This document shows positions 1 to 10,453 of a stretch of 64,000 nt of DNA, one piece after another. The notes beneath the pieces are model-generated. The model had not been told where the DNA came from, made no database searches, and saw nothing but the letters and a program-made list of their open reading frames with translations. The first letter of the stretch is position 1. Each line of letters starts with the position of its first letter. A program made the position numbers and the translations under genes. The stretch comes from Hydractinia symbiolongicarpus (lineage: Eukaryota > Cnidaria > Hydrozoa > Anthoathecata > Hydractiniidae). The DNA lies in the NCBI RefSeq assembly GCF_029227915.1, contig NC_079880.1, positions 23,376,501 through 23,440,500 on the forward strand, given 5' to 3'.

Positions 1-264
1 TTTTCTACTTGTCCCTTACCCGCCATGTTTGTTTTAAATGCTCATAGCTATGTCATACTCCTTAATACCGCAATAAAGGTTATCATTCAAAAGAACATTT
101 TTGGCAGCAATGGGCCTCGTGTAAATTTTTTATTTTAAATTTAATTTCATAAAAAAATTGAATTAGTTTGGATTGAAATGAAAAAAGGTAAATCGAATTC
201 ATTTTTATAAAAAAACAAATTAAAATTAAATTGACTTTGATTTTTTTTTCTTATTTAATTAGAA

Positions 265-3012
265 TGAGTGTCACAGTTACGACGGCAGAAGTAAAAGTGA
301 GGGCCATGATGGGCTCGCACCAACACGGTAAAGGTGGGTTAGGTCTGTGTCCGAGAGCTAAAATGCCTGCTTCCTGACATTGTTACTCTTACAGGAAGCT
401 AATAACAAACACTGCAAAGGAAATAAAAGAAGAAGAACAAGTAGGTAGAGTTACGCAACTTCAGGTGCAAGGGCACTGGAGTAAATGGAATAACTACATC
501 AAGCACGATCTCTCCTGGAAATCCTTGTTGGCAATGCAACCAAACTTAGTGTCATTCTGCTTAAGTTCGACCTACGACATTCTTCCTTCCCCGGGTAATT
601 TAAAGCTTTGGCGGATATCCACTGAATCCTCTTGTTTTTTTATGTGAAAAAAAATTGTGCACCACAGCTCACATCCTAGGTGCCTGCAAAACTGCTCTTG
701 CACAGGGTAGACTTACATTCCGCCACGATTCTGTTTTAAAACAACCTGTGGAGTTGCTCACTACTTTTTGTAAGTCCATTACGTCACCTGTAAAACAGCT
801 AAATAGCATTAAGTTTATTAAGGCTGGTGCCCACACTCCTGGTAAAAAGTCTACATCTTGCCTGCGACTGGATGATTTTGTCTAACTTAACCCTATTAGG
901 TCTGGGTTTTTTTTAACATACTATGACCGGGGGAGCGGAATCGCTCCCCTCAATAACTTTTCATAGGGTTGTTTAAATTGAATCAAACTTGGCACACTTA
1001 TAGTACGTCATAAAAAGAACAAAATGGCAGCAATAAATTTTTGCGTCAGCACATTTTCTGTGACGTCATCAGAAGCTTGAAATTATCTATCTGCTTAAAA
1101 TTTAATTACTTTTGTTCCAGATCGAATTTTTGTATTCTGTTTGAAGTTTCTGAAAGCTAAATAAAAGTTATTTAACATATTTTCCGGTTTTTACGTGTAT
1201 CGAATAAAAAATTGCAAAAAATTACCCGAATATCCGGTTTTTTCCGACTTTCGGGTAAAATCCGACAAAATCGGGAAATCGGATTAATCACGTGTCCAAA
1301 TTATGCAAAATGATTCTTCTTAATAAAATAAAGTTGTGTTGCAAGTTTCAAACTCTAAAGATAATCCTAACAGGAGTTATTAAATTTTAGCCATCATAAG
1401 GATTTCATAGAGATTTTTAGGGGTAGCTTCGAGTAATGGGCAATGTCCAACTCTCTGAAAGGTATGGGACGTAAAAATTTGGCATGCAGGTGCCTAATAG
1501 ATAAATATTGAAACTCAATAAATTTCATAGCCAAATAACCTAGCAATAAGGTGTTTTTTAAAAAAAACCGTCAGGGAGAAGGGGGGGTGGGGGGCAGAAA
1601 ACGCCCCGGACTGAATAGGGTTAAAGGACGGATTTGCTTTCCCTGGGCATATTGCTTTAACATCACTCAGGCCAGATGTCGTTATCTATTCCAACAACAA
1701 GAAGCATGTGATTGTGATGGAGCTTACCTGTCCATGCGAGGAAAATATGGAAACTTGGCATTCAACTAAGATGTCCAAATGCAATCCTCTGGTGAACATC
1801 ATCAAACAAAACGGTTGGCATACAGATCTTTTTGCCAACGAAGTAGGTGCCAGCGGCTACTGCTCTCGATCTGTTTCTTCGTGTTTAAAAAGACTGGGAT
1901 TGGATCGCAGAAAAACTTTTCAAGCTGCTCGTCAACTTGGTGAAATGTGCATGAAAGCTTCTTTCTGTATTTGGGTCGCTAGAAATACAAAGGTATGGAA
2001 TGAACACAGCCACATCCCTATTTCAACCAACTATTCCATACCCACTCCTCTAATGCCAAAGGCCAAACAACCAACAGTCACCAAGCCCAGTACACCTGTT
2101 AAAGCAGGCCTAGACCAACCTACCCAAAGCAAAGTAATTTACGCAGGATTAATGAATAAAAGAAACACCTGTTACGCCAATTCCATCCTGCAAGCATTAA
2201 CTGCAATCCCATCATTTTGGTCACATTTTGCTTCGGAATCTTCTCCTGTTTCTCCTCTATTGAAGTCTTTTATGCTGAGTATGTCCATGCCGTCCCAGTC
2301 TTCCACAGCTGTTGACCCTTCCCCCTTCTTAAGAGCCTTGCAGCGTGAGATGTCCAGCATTAGGAAGACCCCATTCAACATTAATACCTAGCAGGACGTG
2401 CCAGAAATACTGCTTCATGTCTTGGGTGAATTACCAGGCCCTTCGGTTATCGCAAATAATATCATCATTAACATAACCACTACGACGTCTTGCAATGCAT
2501 GCTTCTTATCAACTAGCAGGGAGGAAAGTATGCCTATTGTGCCACTCCCTATCTCAAACAGCGTTACAGGTTCAATTAATTGTTTTTTGCAGCCCGAAAA
2601 TTTGTCTGGAAATGACAGGTGGCTTTGCCTGCAGTGCTCTTCTTATCAAGAAAGTACAAGCGAAACGGTTTTCACCCAGTGTGGAGACATTCTAATTATC
2701 CAACTGAAGAGGTTTACGTTTCTTGATGGAAGAACCCTAAAAAATAACAAATTTGTTACCTGCCTTGCTTCAAATGATGACATTTTTAGAGTTCTCTCTC
2801 TGCCAACGGATGACATATCATTTAACAACAAATATTCGTTAGCTGCCACTATTAATCATTCGGACACCCTAGAAGCAGGTCACTATTGGGCATTCATTAA
2901 AGATCGCAGATGTGGCTCATGGTTAAGATGTGACGATAAAGCAGTTGTTAGAGTTGCACCATCCGATTTAAATAACTCTTCTGTGTATGTGTTGTTTTTT
3001 GTGAAAATGTAA
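265..3012 (+). pseudogene. RLE-USP retrotransposon copy, 5'-truncated and broken (knuckle, endonuclease, ubiquitin protease)
   Basis: This is the C-terminal half of an R2-like LINE protein. The RT part is absent, so the copy is 5'-truncated, as is usual for LINEs. In order it shows the pre-knuckle segment (QGHWSKWNNYIKHDLSWKS, near 470-530), a CCHC-type knuckle (TTAHILGACKTAL) followed by RFTFRHD, the RLE motifs RPDVVIYSN and ELTCPCEEN (about 1670-1750), and a USP domain. The USP has the Cys box NTCYANSILQAL (about 2165-2200), QDVPEIL, the zinc-ribbon pairs CNAC and CLQC, and the His box AGHYWAFIKD (about 2875-2905). Breaks are a frameshift near 640-655 beside a poly-A run, a 730-bp MITE at 891-1620, and a TAG at 2389-2391 where other copies have a sense codon. 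The frame is continuous across the MITE target site. Domain calls rest on motifs and on alignment by eye to the copy at 33438-38904. Confidence 0.85.
891..1620. mobile_element. piggyBac-type non-autonomous element (MITE) with TTAA target duplication
   Basis: A 730-bp insertion is flanked on both sides by TTAA (887-890 and 1621-1624). Its ends are inverted repeats: CCCTATTAGGTCTGGG on the left, and CCCTATTCAGTCCGGG read inward from the right. TTAA duplication plus ends starting CCC are the hallmark of piggyBac elements. No transposase frame is present inside, so it is non-autonomous. It sits inside the RLE coding region of the surrounding retrotransposon copy and is therefore younger than that copy. 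Confidence 0.85.
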
Positions 3013-3506
3013 AAATTGTCTGATTAACATTCACATAAAGGGGGAGGGTTATCTTTCCCTAGCGGTTTTGTATTACCCGGCTGTTTCTGTCACAAGCAGT
3101 CTACCGTGAACCTAGAGTTTGCTCACTCTTCACTCTCTTATAGAGTAATCATAAGAACCATAGCAAGGGGGTTTGACTATATCTTGTCTTTGGGTGCGAC
3201 GAACCCACTTTTTACCCCAGTCCAGTAGGGAGGCCAAGTTTGCTCACTTGGTCTACAGGGTTAACGATCCTGCTGTACCCATAGTTATTCTTGTAAGAAG
3301 CTCTGCAAGGGTTTGTGAAATTTCTCTTTCATGTCTTCGTAGTTTTACGCCCACGCATATCACCCCAGTAACTTCAGGCTGGTCCTGACCAAGGCTGGTC
3401 CTTAGCATCAATCACCTGTGTAAGGCTGAGTGTTGGGATCCCGTAACACGTGTAAAGCTACAGCCAGGTTCACAAGTCCTGGCGCATAGGTAGTTGTTTG
3501 CCCCCT
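3013..3506 (+). repeat. 3' UTR of the RLE-USP copy, with internal repeats
   Basis: The sequence is clearly related to the 3' UTRs at 32634 and 38096. It contains two related subunits of about 130 bp, each with a GCAAGGG box, a TCTTGTCTTTGGG or TGTCTTCG-like box, and a final ACCCCAGT. It ends after a conserved GCTACAGCCAGG...CACAAGTCCTGGCGC segment, where the next, divergent copy begins. The distal part with two hairpins seen in the other copies is missing here. Confidence 0.75.
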
Positions 3507-3544
3507 TTTTATAGTTTTTGTTTATTTGTATATATATACGTTTT

Positions 3545-4890
3545 ATGTCAATGTGAAGAGAACACGGAATATTGGCACAAACGAAAGCTTAACAAATATT
3601 CTTCACTTTGCTATGCTATGAAAAACAATGGATGGATCGTGCATTTCTTTGCCATTGAGGTGGGTGCAAGGGGTTTCTGTTCAGAATCAGTAAGGACCTG
3701 TTTTCGTCGCCTTGGTTCCCCTAACAAGCCTTTACGTTCCCTATTAAAATCCCTAACTTTTACCTCCATGAGTGCTTCTTTTTACATCTGGATGTCTCGA
3801 AATTCTACCACTTGGGTTGAGCCTGAAAAGGCCCCAATCATTCTTGAAGTTTCTTCTGTTACAAATATGGAATGTAAGAAATCAAACACCCCTGAGAAAT
3901 CTTCCGCAAATCACACAAAATCTTGTAAAATCAAAAAAACCGAAAAACTTGCTACAAGGTCTTCTAAAACAACAGTCGCATTGCCATCTAACCCTGATTT
4001 TAGGAATAGCGGTCTAAAAATCTTGGGAAACACATGTTATGCAAACTCCATCTTACAATGTTTTTATAACCTTCCAAAAGTTAAAGAAGCCATTTCTGTC
4101 AGCAAAACAACCTCAAAGTTTGGCTGTTTCTAGAAGTCCAGTTGCTCCCTCCCATTTTTTGCGTGCTATGAAACATCATATCTCAGCTGCGAAGGGAAGT
4201 GCATTTAATATCTTTGCTCAGCACGACGTCCCCGAGGTTCTTGAATATCTCCTACCTGGTCTGTCATTAGACTTTCCATTTCTTGGAAGTCTTTTTAGTA
4301 TTGGCATCAAGACATCAACCACTTGCAATTCATGTCATATTACCAGCTCCTCAGAAGTTATAGCACCATGCATCCAACTTTCTCTGCACCCTACGTTACA
4401 ATCTTCCTTAGATAATTTCTTCGAAAGCGAGGAGTTGTCAGACGCCAATGCCTACTTCTGCCATGTTTGCAACGCTCATCAAACTGCTCTAGTTGAAAAA
4501 GAGGTAGTGTCGTGCGGTTCCCATCTCATTTTACAGCTAAAACGTTTTGCCAGTGCCAACGGCCTTGTGTCAAAAATTGCCTCTCGTATTACTGCTTACC
4601 CTGGTACCCTTTCCATACCTTTAACCGTAGATGGAGAAGTGAAATTTCGTAAAAATTTTCAATTAACCAGTCTTATCAACCATTGCGGCAACTTAAATAA
4701 TGGTCACTACACAACCATAGCCTTCGACCAAATTGTACACAGGTGGATACATTGCAACGATAGAGCAGTAATTTGCTGTGATGACCGCCTTATTAACAGT
4801 CACAAGTCATATGTTATCGTATCATCAATGAAATTGAGCCAGCAACATATGTCAACATCAAATTCTGAGTCGTATCACGAGGGGAGATAA
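3545..4890 (+). pseudogene. Divergent RLE-USP retrotransposon copy (endonuclease end plus ubiquitin protease)
   Basis: This second, clearly different subfamily member lies head-to-tail behind the first. It starts inside the RLE domain (CQCEENTEYWHKRKLNKYS, then EVGARGF and SFYIWMSRN), followed by a serine/lysine-rich linker and a USP domain. The Cys box is LGNTCYANSILQCF (about 4022-4065), with a frameshift near 4090-4130. The second frame then carries FLRAMKHHI, QHDVPEVLEYLL, the finger pairs CNSC and CHVC, LILQLKRF, and the His box NNGHYTTIAFD with HCNDRAV (about 4697-4775). Catalytic Cys and His and the zinc pairs are kept despite the strong divergence. The upstream RT part is missing. Confidence 0.82.
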
Positions 4891-4894
4891 ACAA

Positions 4895-5500
4895 CAAGGT
4901 CACCTCTAAGTTACGAGAACATGTCATCACAGATGATGGTGTCAATACAATTATCTTGACAATGTTTGGTGACCTAGTCGATAAACTTGAAGAAAAACAC
5001 GTTTATTCGCTGGTTAACTGCCAAGTCAAGACTTTCATGAATAAAAAAAGGCTAAAAAGTTCATACCTTTCTGTTGCGGAGGAAGTAGAAGGATCAATTC
5101 CTGATTTAAGCTCTACCGAGGTGGAAGAAGAATTAGCTTCAACATTGGATTCCACGACAGGGAGTGCAGAAGTCAAGATACGTTCAATTGATAATGGAAG
5201 TTTGTGTTCAGTGTTTTCGTGCAATGAATGTGCTGAACAACTGATGAAAGTGGGAACAAAAAGTTGCACAAATGTGAATCTTGTGGTGCTGTGCAGTTGG
5301 TAAGCATGTGCAAATCAAAGATAATGGTGTCATTCACTTCATCAACAAACGAGAAGTTCCAGTGAGATGGTCCCTTAATTCGAGTTGTCTTACCGAATGA
5401 CATTGAAATTGGTGACAAAGAGGACTTTTTAATTTTCATGCTTTCGAAAACTTTCGCAATTGAACATGTGAATGGAAAAATTACCAACATAAGTGTGAAG
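4895..5500 (+). pseudogene. OB-fold / RPA-like single-strand DNA-binding protein remnant
   Basis: From about 4895 the plus strand reads an OB-fold-like segment (ITDDGVNTIILTMFGDLVD, then VYSLVNCQVKTF). An acidic linker follows, then a cysteine pair CNEC and, in a neighbouring frame, a second pair CESC. A C4 ribbon inside the last OB fold is typical of RPA70, and RPA-like ORFs are known passengers of Helitrons. The frame is open from 4956 to 5303 and then breaks near the second cysteine pair, with recognisable continuation in another frame to about 5500. The N-terminus is missing. The call rests on fold-like pattern, not strict motifs. Confidence 0.45.
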
Positions 5501-5872
5501 TAGTGCAGTTTGAGATTTTATTGTTTTTTTTGTATATATGTTGTGCCCACTTTGCTTTTATGAAGTCTTCTGTTTAGAAACGTTTTTGGCTGTAAATATG
5601 TTTATATATGGAAAAAGTTATGTTTGTTTGCAGTATGCAAAAAATCTTTTGTACAAGCCTCTTGGTGTGGTTGAAGGACTTTGATTGTGAAGTAAGCAGG
5701 TTGACACTGAGATAGAAACTGCTCTTTTAAAAGGGCAGTTATCAAGTAATTATACCTAAGAAGAAAGGCAGAAAAGTACTTTGTAAACGTTTTGGAGTTT
5801 CTTGCATATGTGAAAACATTATAACATTTGTTCGTTTTGAGAACGCACTGCTGTTAAGGTTGCCCTTTAAGC
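5501..5872. other. Non-coding stretch
   Basis: AT-rich sequence between the RPA-like remnant and the first MITE. I see no open frame, repeat or structure that I can support. Confidence 0.5.
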
Positions 5873-6047
5873 CGGGTTTCCACTAGGCGACGTTTTTCAC
5901 GCGAAGCAAAAAATAATTTTTTCCCTCCATATTTTTCTCTTCAATTTATTGCGCAATATACACAACATTTTTCAGACACAATGGAATAGAACAATAGAGA
6001 CTGAAATTTTTCGCTTCGCGCGAAAAAAGTAGTCTAGTGAAAATCCG
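5873..6047. mobile_element. Short MITE-like inverted-repeat element
   Basis: About 175 bp with long imperfect terminal inverted repeats. The left end reads CGGGTTTCCACTAGGCGAC and continues with TTTTTCACGCGAAGC. The right end, read inward, is CGGATTTTCACTAGACTAC followed by TTTTTTCGCGCGAAGC. Nothing is coded. I could not define a target-site duplication, so the superfamily is unassigned. Confidence 0.6.
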
Positions 6048-6053
6048 TTTTTC

Positions 6054-7146
6054 AGCTATATCTCCATTGAGCGCTTTTATCGCTGAAGCGCAAAAAGCGC
6101 TGAATGAAGCGCCGGTAGGTGGCTGCGATTTTGTCGCGCGCTCACCATTAAATTTAATTTCCATTATGCGCTCCAAACTTTCAAAACTTCGAACATGAAC
6201 GAAATGCGAAAAGATATGCAATGGCTGCTTTGATGCGTGGGGGTAAAAATAGCCTGGGTCATGGTAAAAATTATGCTGCTTACGAAACAAAAGTCAATAT
6301 CTGCTGTTGTTTAAGTGCTTGGTGTTGTTACAGTTCTGTTCATCTTTTCAAATGTGTTGTGTTTTTTTTATTTTATTTTTTTTATATTTTTTTTAATTCC
6401 TTGTAAAAAGGGAGAATTGTGCTTTTAGAGGCATATTCTCTAGAGGAGTACAACCTCTAGCTTGTTTCCAAAGACCTAACAGGCTCAAAATTGCGGTGCC
6501 TTGCCACCTCTTTGCAAATTATTTTCTTATTGATTCCAAGTAACGATAACCTTCTTCGCAAGTTGATTGCCTTCTCAAATTTATTATCAACGAAACCTTG
6601 ACTCACATCCTCATTTTGAACTTCTGGTTCTACTTGCTGGTTTATTTGGTTTATTTGCTCTTGGCGGTTTTAAAAGCTAAAAAATGAGGTCGGATGGTTT
6701 TGCCTATTATTATTCTAAAAATGGAATAAACATAAACATCAAGAAAAATGAAAATGGAGAATATATATTTGAAAGTGGGGACATTTCTATACAGGACAAC
6801 AAGTGCTGTATTATTATCATTCAATGGACAATTTTTGCATGTTGTTCAGTAAACTGTAAAAAAGTTTGTTTATGTGCGAATACCATCCACGAAGAAGTGC
6901 TCTGTTCAGCGGTACCGTGAGGGAGTTTCATTTTTAATTGATTCTGATTGGTTGAGAAAAGTAGAGTGCGAAGATCTTGGCGATAAAGTAGGATGAATTC
7001 AACTTTTTCTCTTCAGCGCTTTTGTCGCTCTTTCGCATGACACGTCGGTGCCGCAGCGGTAATTCGTCATCATTGCGCATGCTCGGATCAGAAGTCACGG
7101 CGCTTTTTGCGAAATAGCGACAAAATCGCTGAATGGACATATAGCT
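6054..7146. mobile_element. Non-autonomous DNA element, about 1.1 kb, long inverted repeats
   Basis: Terminal inverted repeats of roughly 45 bp. The left starts AGCTATATCTCCATTGAGCG and the right, read inward, starts AGCTATATGTCCATTCAGCG. Both continue through a GCGCAAAAAGCGC-like or CGCAAAAAGCGC box. The interior has no transposase frame. It includes a fragment resembling the 3' end of the RLE-USP elements (6399-6459). The element abuts the shorter one at 5873-6047. No clear target duplication was found. Confidence 0.6.
6399..6459 (+). repeat. Double-hairpin 3'-end fragment related to RLE-USP elements
   Basis: CCTTGTAAAAAGG (6399-6411) forms a small hairpin. About 30 nt later TAGAGG (6441-6446), a 7-nt loop ending CAA, and CCTCTA (6454-6459) form another. 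The same pair occurs near the 3' ends of the RLE-USP copies at 33309-33366 and 38772-38829. Confidence 0.55.
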
Positions 7147-7719
7147 TTACGGCCGTAGTTGAGCGGGCGCTGGTTCAACTACCAAGTGAAAAGTTTTGTT
7201 CATCGGACGGACGATCATATATATTGTGCAATATCCTCAGCTTGTTCAGAGCGCGCGTTTAACTGGAAACGGGTCTTAAAATACCCATGAATCGGCTTCG
7301 CAGCTGTGCGGTTCGTTAAGCACGGCCTCACCTCCGTAACACGTGACTATCCATACATAACTGTCTCACACTACGTTTCCCCGAGGCGACTATCCATACA
7401 TCACCACTGTCTTCGCGCTACACTTTCCTAAGGCTGAGAACGTTTCAATGCGTTGTTTGTACGACATATCGTGATCGAGATTTTCGAAAGAAAAATGATT
7501 TGAGAAATTTCAAAACAAAATGCGCATGCCCGAAATTTTTTCACACCAATTTGTCATGGATTAGGCAATAGAAATAATTAAGCGAGTAACTTATTGCATC
7601 AACCAATCACAAGACTTGAAAACTTATCCGCGTAGAGAGATTTACCCATGGTTTCACAAATCGATTATAAATTTCATGATTAGTACGCAAATAATTTTGA
7701 GTCATAAATATTGTTTCGA
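7147..7719. other. Non-coding stretch with a short direct repeat
   Basis: No coding frame seen. GACTATCCATACAT occurs twice, at 7345-7358 and 7388-7401. The segment follows the right end of the 1.1-kb element and precedes the Helentron endonuclease remnant. Confidence 0.4.
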
Positions 7720-8075
7720 TTAATGCATTAATACATAAAAAATTAATACAAACATTACCATGACATTTAGAACATCAGATGAAAAGGACGGTTTGCGAAG
7801 TGAAACAGAACTGACCCCAGGATTATCATGAATATTATGAACCAATATATGCTTTCGAAAACTCAATGAAATACTTTGAAATTTGTCTGGGTTGCAGTTA
7901 TGGTGAACATTGAAAGAGGACAAAGTGTTTTCAATACTTTGAGTATCTTGATTAGGATATAATTGTGTTTCAGTTAAACATAAAACATCAGAGTTCATCA
8001 GTGCAACATCAGAATCAATATCAGTAGCATGCTAAGGCAATGACCTTGTATTTAATAGTGTGAGAGATAATGTGT
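7720..8075 (-). pseudogene. AP-endonuclease-like fragment at the 3' end of the Helentron
   Basis: The minus strand reads SLTLLNTRSLP, an in-frame TAG, then about 10 residues and DVLCLTETQLYPNQDT. These are the first conserved blocks of an APE-type endonuclease (LNTRSL and SETQL). The open part ends near 7720, so the catalytic D/H blocks further along are missing. Helentron-group Helitrons are known to carry such an endonuclease after the helicase, and here it follows the helicase motifs directly. I therefore assign it to the Helentron rather than to an independent LINE. Confidence 0.6.
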
Positions 8076-8129
8076 TGTCAATTAGTGGACAAATATCTTC
8101 AAGAGGTTGCAGAACACTTTCTTGTCTAA

Positions 8130-9530
8130 GGCGTTCATACTCAACAGATGCACGCATATCAGATTTTATTGCTGAAGTATTGAAATGACCAGACAAAAAC
8201 ATGCCATCTATGGGATGTCACTCTACTCAGCGCCACATACATTTGCCCATTATTGAATGATCGCTGCCTTAATAAGTCGAAATTGATCACAGCTTTGTCT
8301 AATGTTAAACCTTGAACTTTGTGAAGAGCACAAGCCCAAGATAACATCAACGGAAATTGAGTGCGACGAATTATAGGAGATGTTGCTTTTGTGACTCTGA
8401 GTCTAATGTCTGCAGAAGAACGTAAAATTGAAACCCATGCATTAGCTCGACCAAAATTATCCTTTAACATGGCAGTGAAACCAGCATTAGAGTCATCAAG
8501 GTGTAGGTATATTTTTAATACATTTTTGTTTGAGTCTGTGGTCACATGTTTCACAGTTCCAATCTGACCATTGATTAGTCTATCTGCAATGTCTATATTC
8601 ACAGTAAGCATCACCCTTGCATTAATCTTGATTTTCAGTTCCTTTGTAAGACCCCCTGTTTTCGATTACGGTTGAGTGTTTTATCAATGCTAGATTTCGG
8701 GATATTTTTTGGTAACTGATCAATTTATTGAAGAGTAAAACAGTTCTCACTAACTGAATCTAACATGAGTTCATTGTGAGCCCTAGCTGGCGCGTTTTCA
8801 GCAAATATGTGCAGAGCATCATAAGGATATTCCGAATCGGCTGATGAAATAACTCTGGATTGTAACAACTTTATATCACATGCATCTAAATTCGCCAATC
8901 TTAATTTATTAAGTCAATTAGCTGGATATCGCCTCTCTGCTTTATTACCTCAGTGAGTTCTGCCAATTTGAAATACTTCCACAGATGTGCAAAATTAAGC
9001 CAATCATTTTTGAAATCTGCAAACACAGAACGTTGTTGCACTAGAGGTAATTGATACAAATCACCACATGCTATAACGGTAACACCTGCAAATGGAAGTT
9101 CTTCACTGCAACTAAATATCTCGACTAAACGCATGTGAATATATAATAACTGTAGATTAGATACCATGGAAATTTCATCAATGATAAGCACTTTGATGTC
9201 AGCCAACTTATTACGTAAGGTAGATCTTATTTTGTCATTCAAACGAGGTAGATTTGCTCCAAAATAGCCCACAGGTATTCCCAAAGCTGTGTGAATAGTA
9301 GTGACGTTGATATTAATCGCAGCAACACTAGTAGGTGCGTCAAGCAATACTTTTGGTCTATTTAATTCTCTTGATCTGTATAAAAGCACTTTTGACAATG
9401 CATGGCACATAGTTTTAATCAGATGTGATTTTCCCCAGCCACCTGCACCAGTCAAGAATACATACAATGGTTCGATTTTGACTTTTTTTAATGCTGATTA
9501 GTTTTTTATATGTCTACGGGCCCAATCATA
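8130..9530 (-). pseudogene. PIF1-type helicase domain of a Helentron (decayed)
   Basis: This DNA helicase would unwind DNA during Helitron transposition. Reading from high to low coordinates, the Walker A motif GAGGWGKSH (about 9420-9450) follows a linker (LYDWARRHIKN, then an in-frame TAA). Next come Walker B LIIDEISMVS (about 9160-9190), CGDLYQLPLV (about 9040-9070) and, after a broken stretch at 8615-8900, the C-terminal motifs ADRLINGQIGTV, ACALHKVQGLTLDKAV and GQMYVALSRVTS (about 8235-8580). Two open parts (8901-9467 and 8159-8614) remain. The stretch between them still reads as related protein in mixed frames. The breaks make it non-functional. Confidence 0.85.
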
Positions 9531-9545
9531 AAGCACATCAAAAAT

Positions 9546-10440
9546 CTACTTCTGTTTAAAATTTAGTGACAATATCATGGTATTCAATTCTTGGTCATTT
9601 ATGAAAACAGGGGCAGAGCTTGGGACAGGAACCTCAGAGTTAAAATCTACAGCACCATCAGCTATATCCTCATTTTCTGATAGACTGTCAGTCTGTTCTG
9701 TTATTTGGTCCAAGACTTCATCGTTTTCCTGGGCAGCAAAGGAATCTTGGTTTGAAACAACATTGGTGTGTAGGTTCATTAACGCAGCATCAACTAAATC
9801 ACTGAATGGCTAAAAGACATGTTTGTTTTTATTAACTAAAGTTAAAACACCGGGTTCATTAAGTTTTTCCACATAGCTCCCATTCATAGACATCAGATGA
9901 CCTTCTTTTCGGAATGGATAATACAATAAAAGTAAATGGTGTGCATATTGATCAGTGCGTTTGTGCTTGTTTGGCACATGAAATCTTAATACTGACTTCA
10001 CTTTACGCCATTTAAGTTTTTCATTTGTTCTCATCAAAGGTATTGGTGAGGGATAGGTACTTATGTTATGGTTATTTTCCAAATCATTTTCAAGAAGTAT
10101 AGTAGGTTGGCAATCATTGTTATCATCGAATTTACCAGCTAAATAGTAATTAGCAAGAGAATTTGCATCACAAAATTGATCTAAAACAGCATATTTCCCC
10201 TTATCAAAGTTCAAATCAGGTCTATCAACATAACGATCAAGCATATTCCTTTGAAATACATCAGAGCTATCTTCAGGCAGTTCTTCAATCTTCTCTTCAC
10301 TCAGGCATATTCTATATCGCTTTTCAGGTAAATTTGTATTTGCAGATACAACTTTAGGAAATGTTCGTCTGAGCCAAAGTTCAGGCATTAATTAGTAAAC
10401 AGCTTCTTGAATTGAGCACTGCCTCTTTGTTGTGAAAATG
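9546..10440 (-). pseudogene. Rep-helicase linker and C-terminal Rep region of the Helentron
   Basis: This part joins the HUH domain to the helicase. It reads MPELWLRRTFPKVVSANTNL, then HLLLLYYPFRKEGHL, and an acidic low-complexity linker (LDQITEQTDSLSENED). The same frame runs on into the helicase through in-frame stops at 9810-9812 (TAG) and 9546-9548 (TAG). At the upstream edge (about 10400-10460) a frameshift and an in-frame TAA separate it from the HUH part. Only scattered nonsense changes separate the pieces. Confidence 0.7.
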
Positions 10441-10453
10441 CGTGCTATTGATC

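Noticed and set aside
1551-1769. Gly/Lys-rich small ORF
   Set aside because: It spans the MITE right end and runs out of frame into the RLE region.
7160-7200. B-box-like GGTTCAACTACC suggesting a tRNA or SINE
   Set aside because: No matching A box or cloverleaf could be formed around it.
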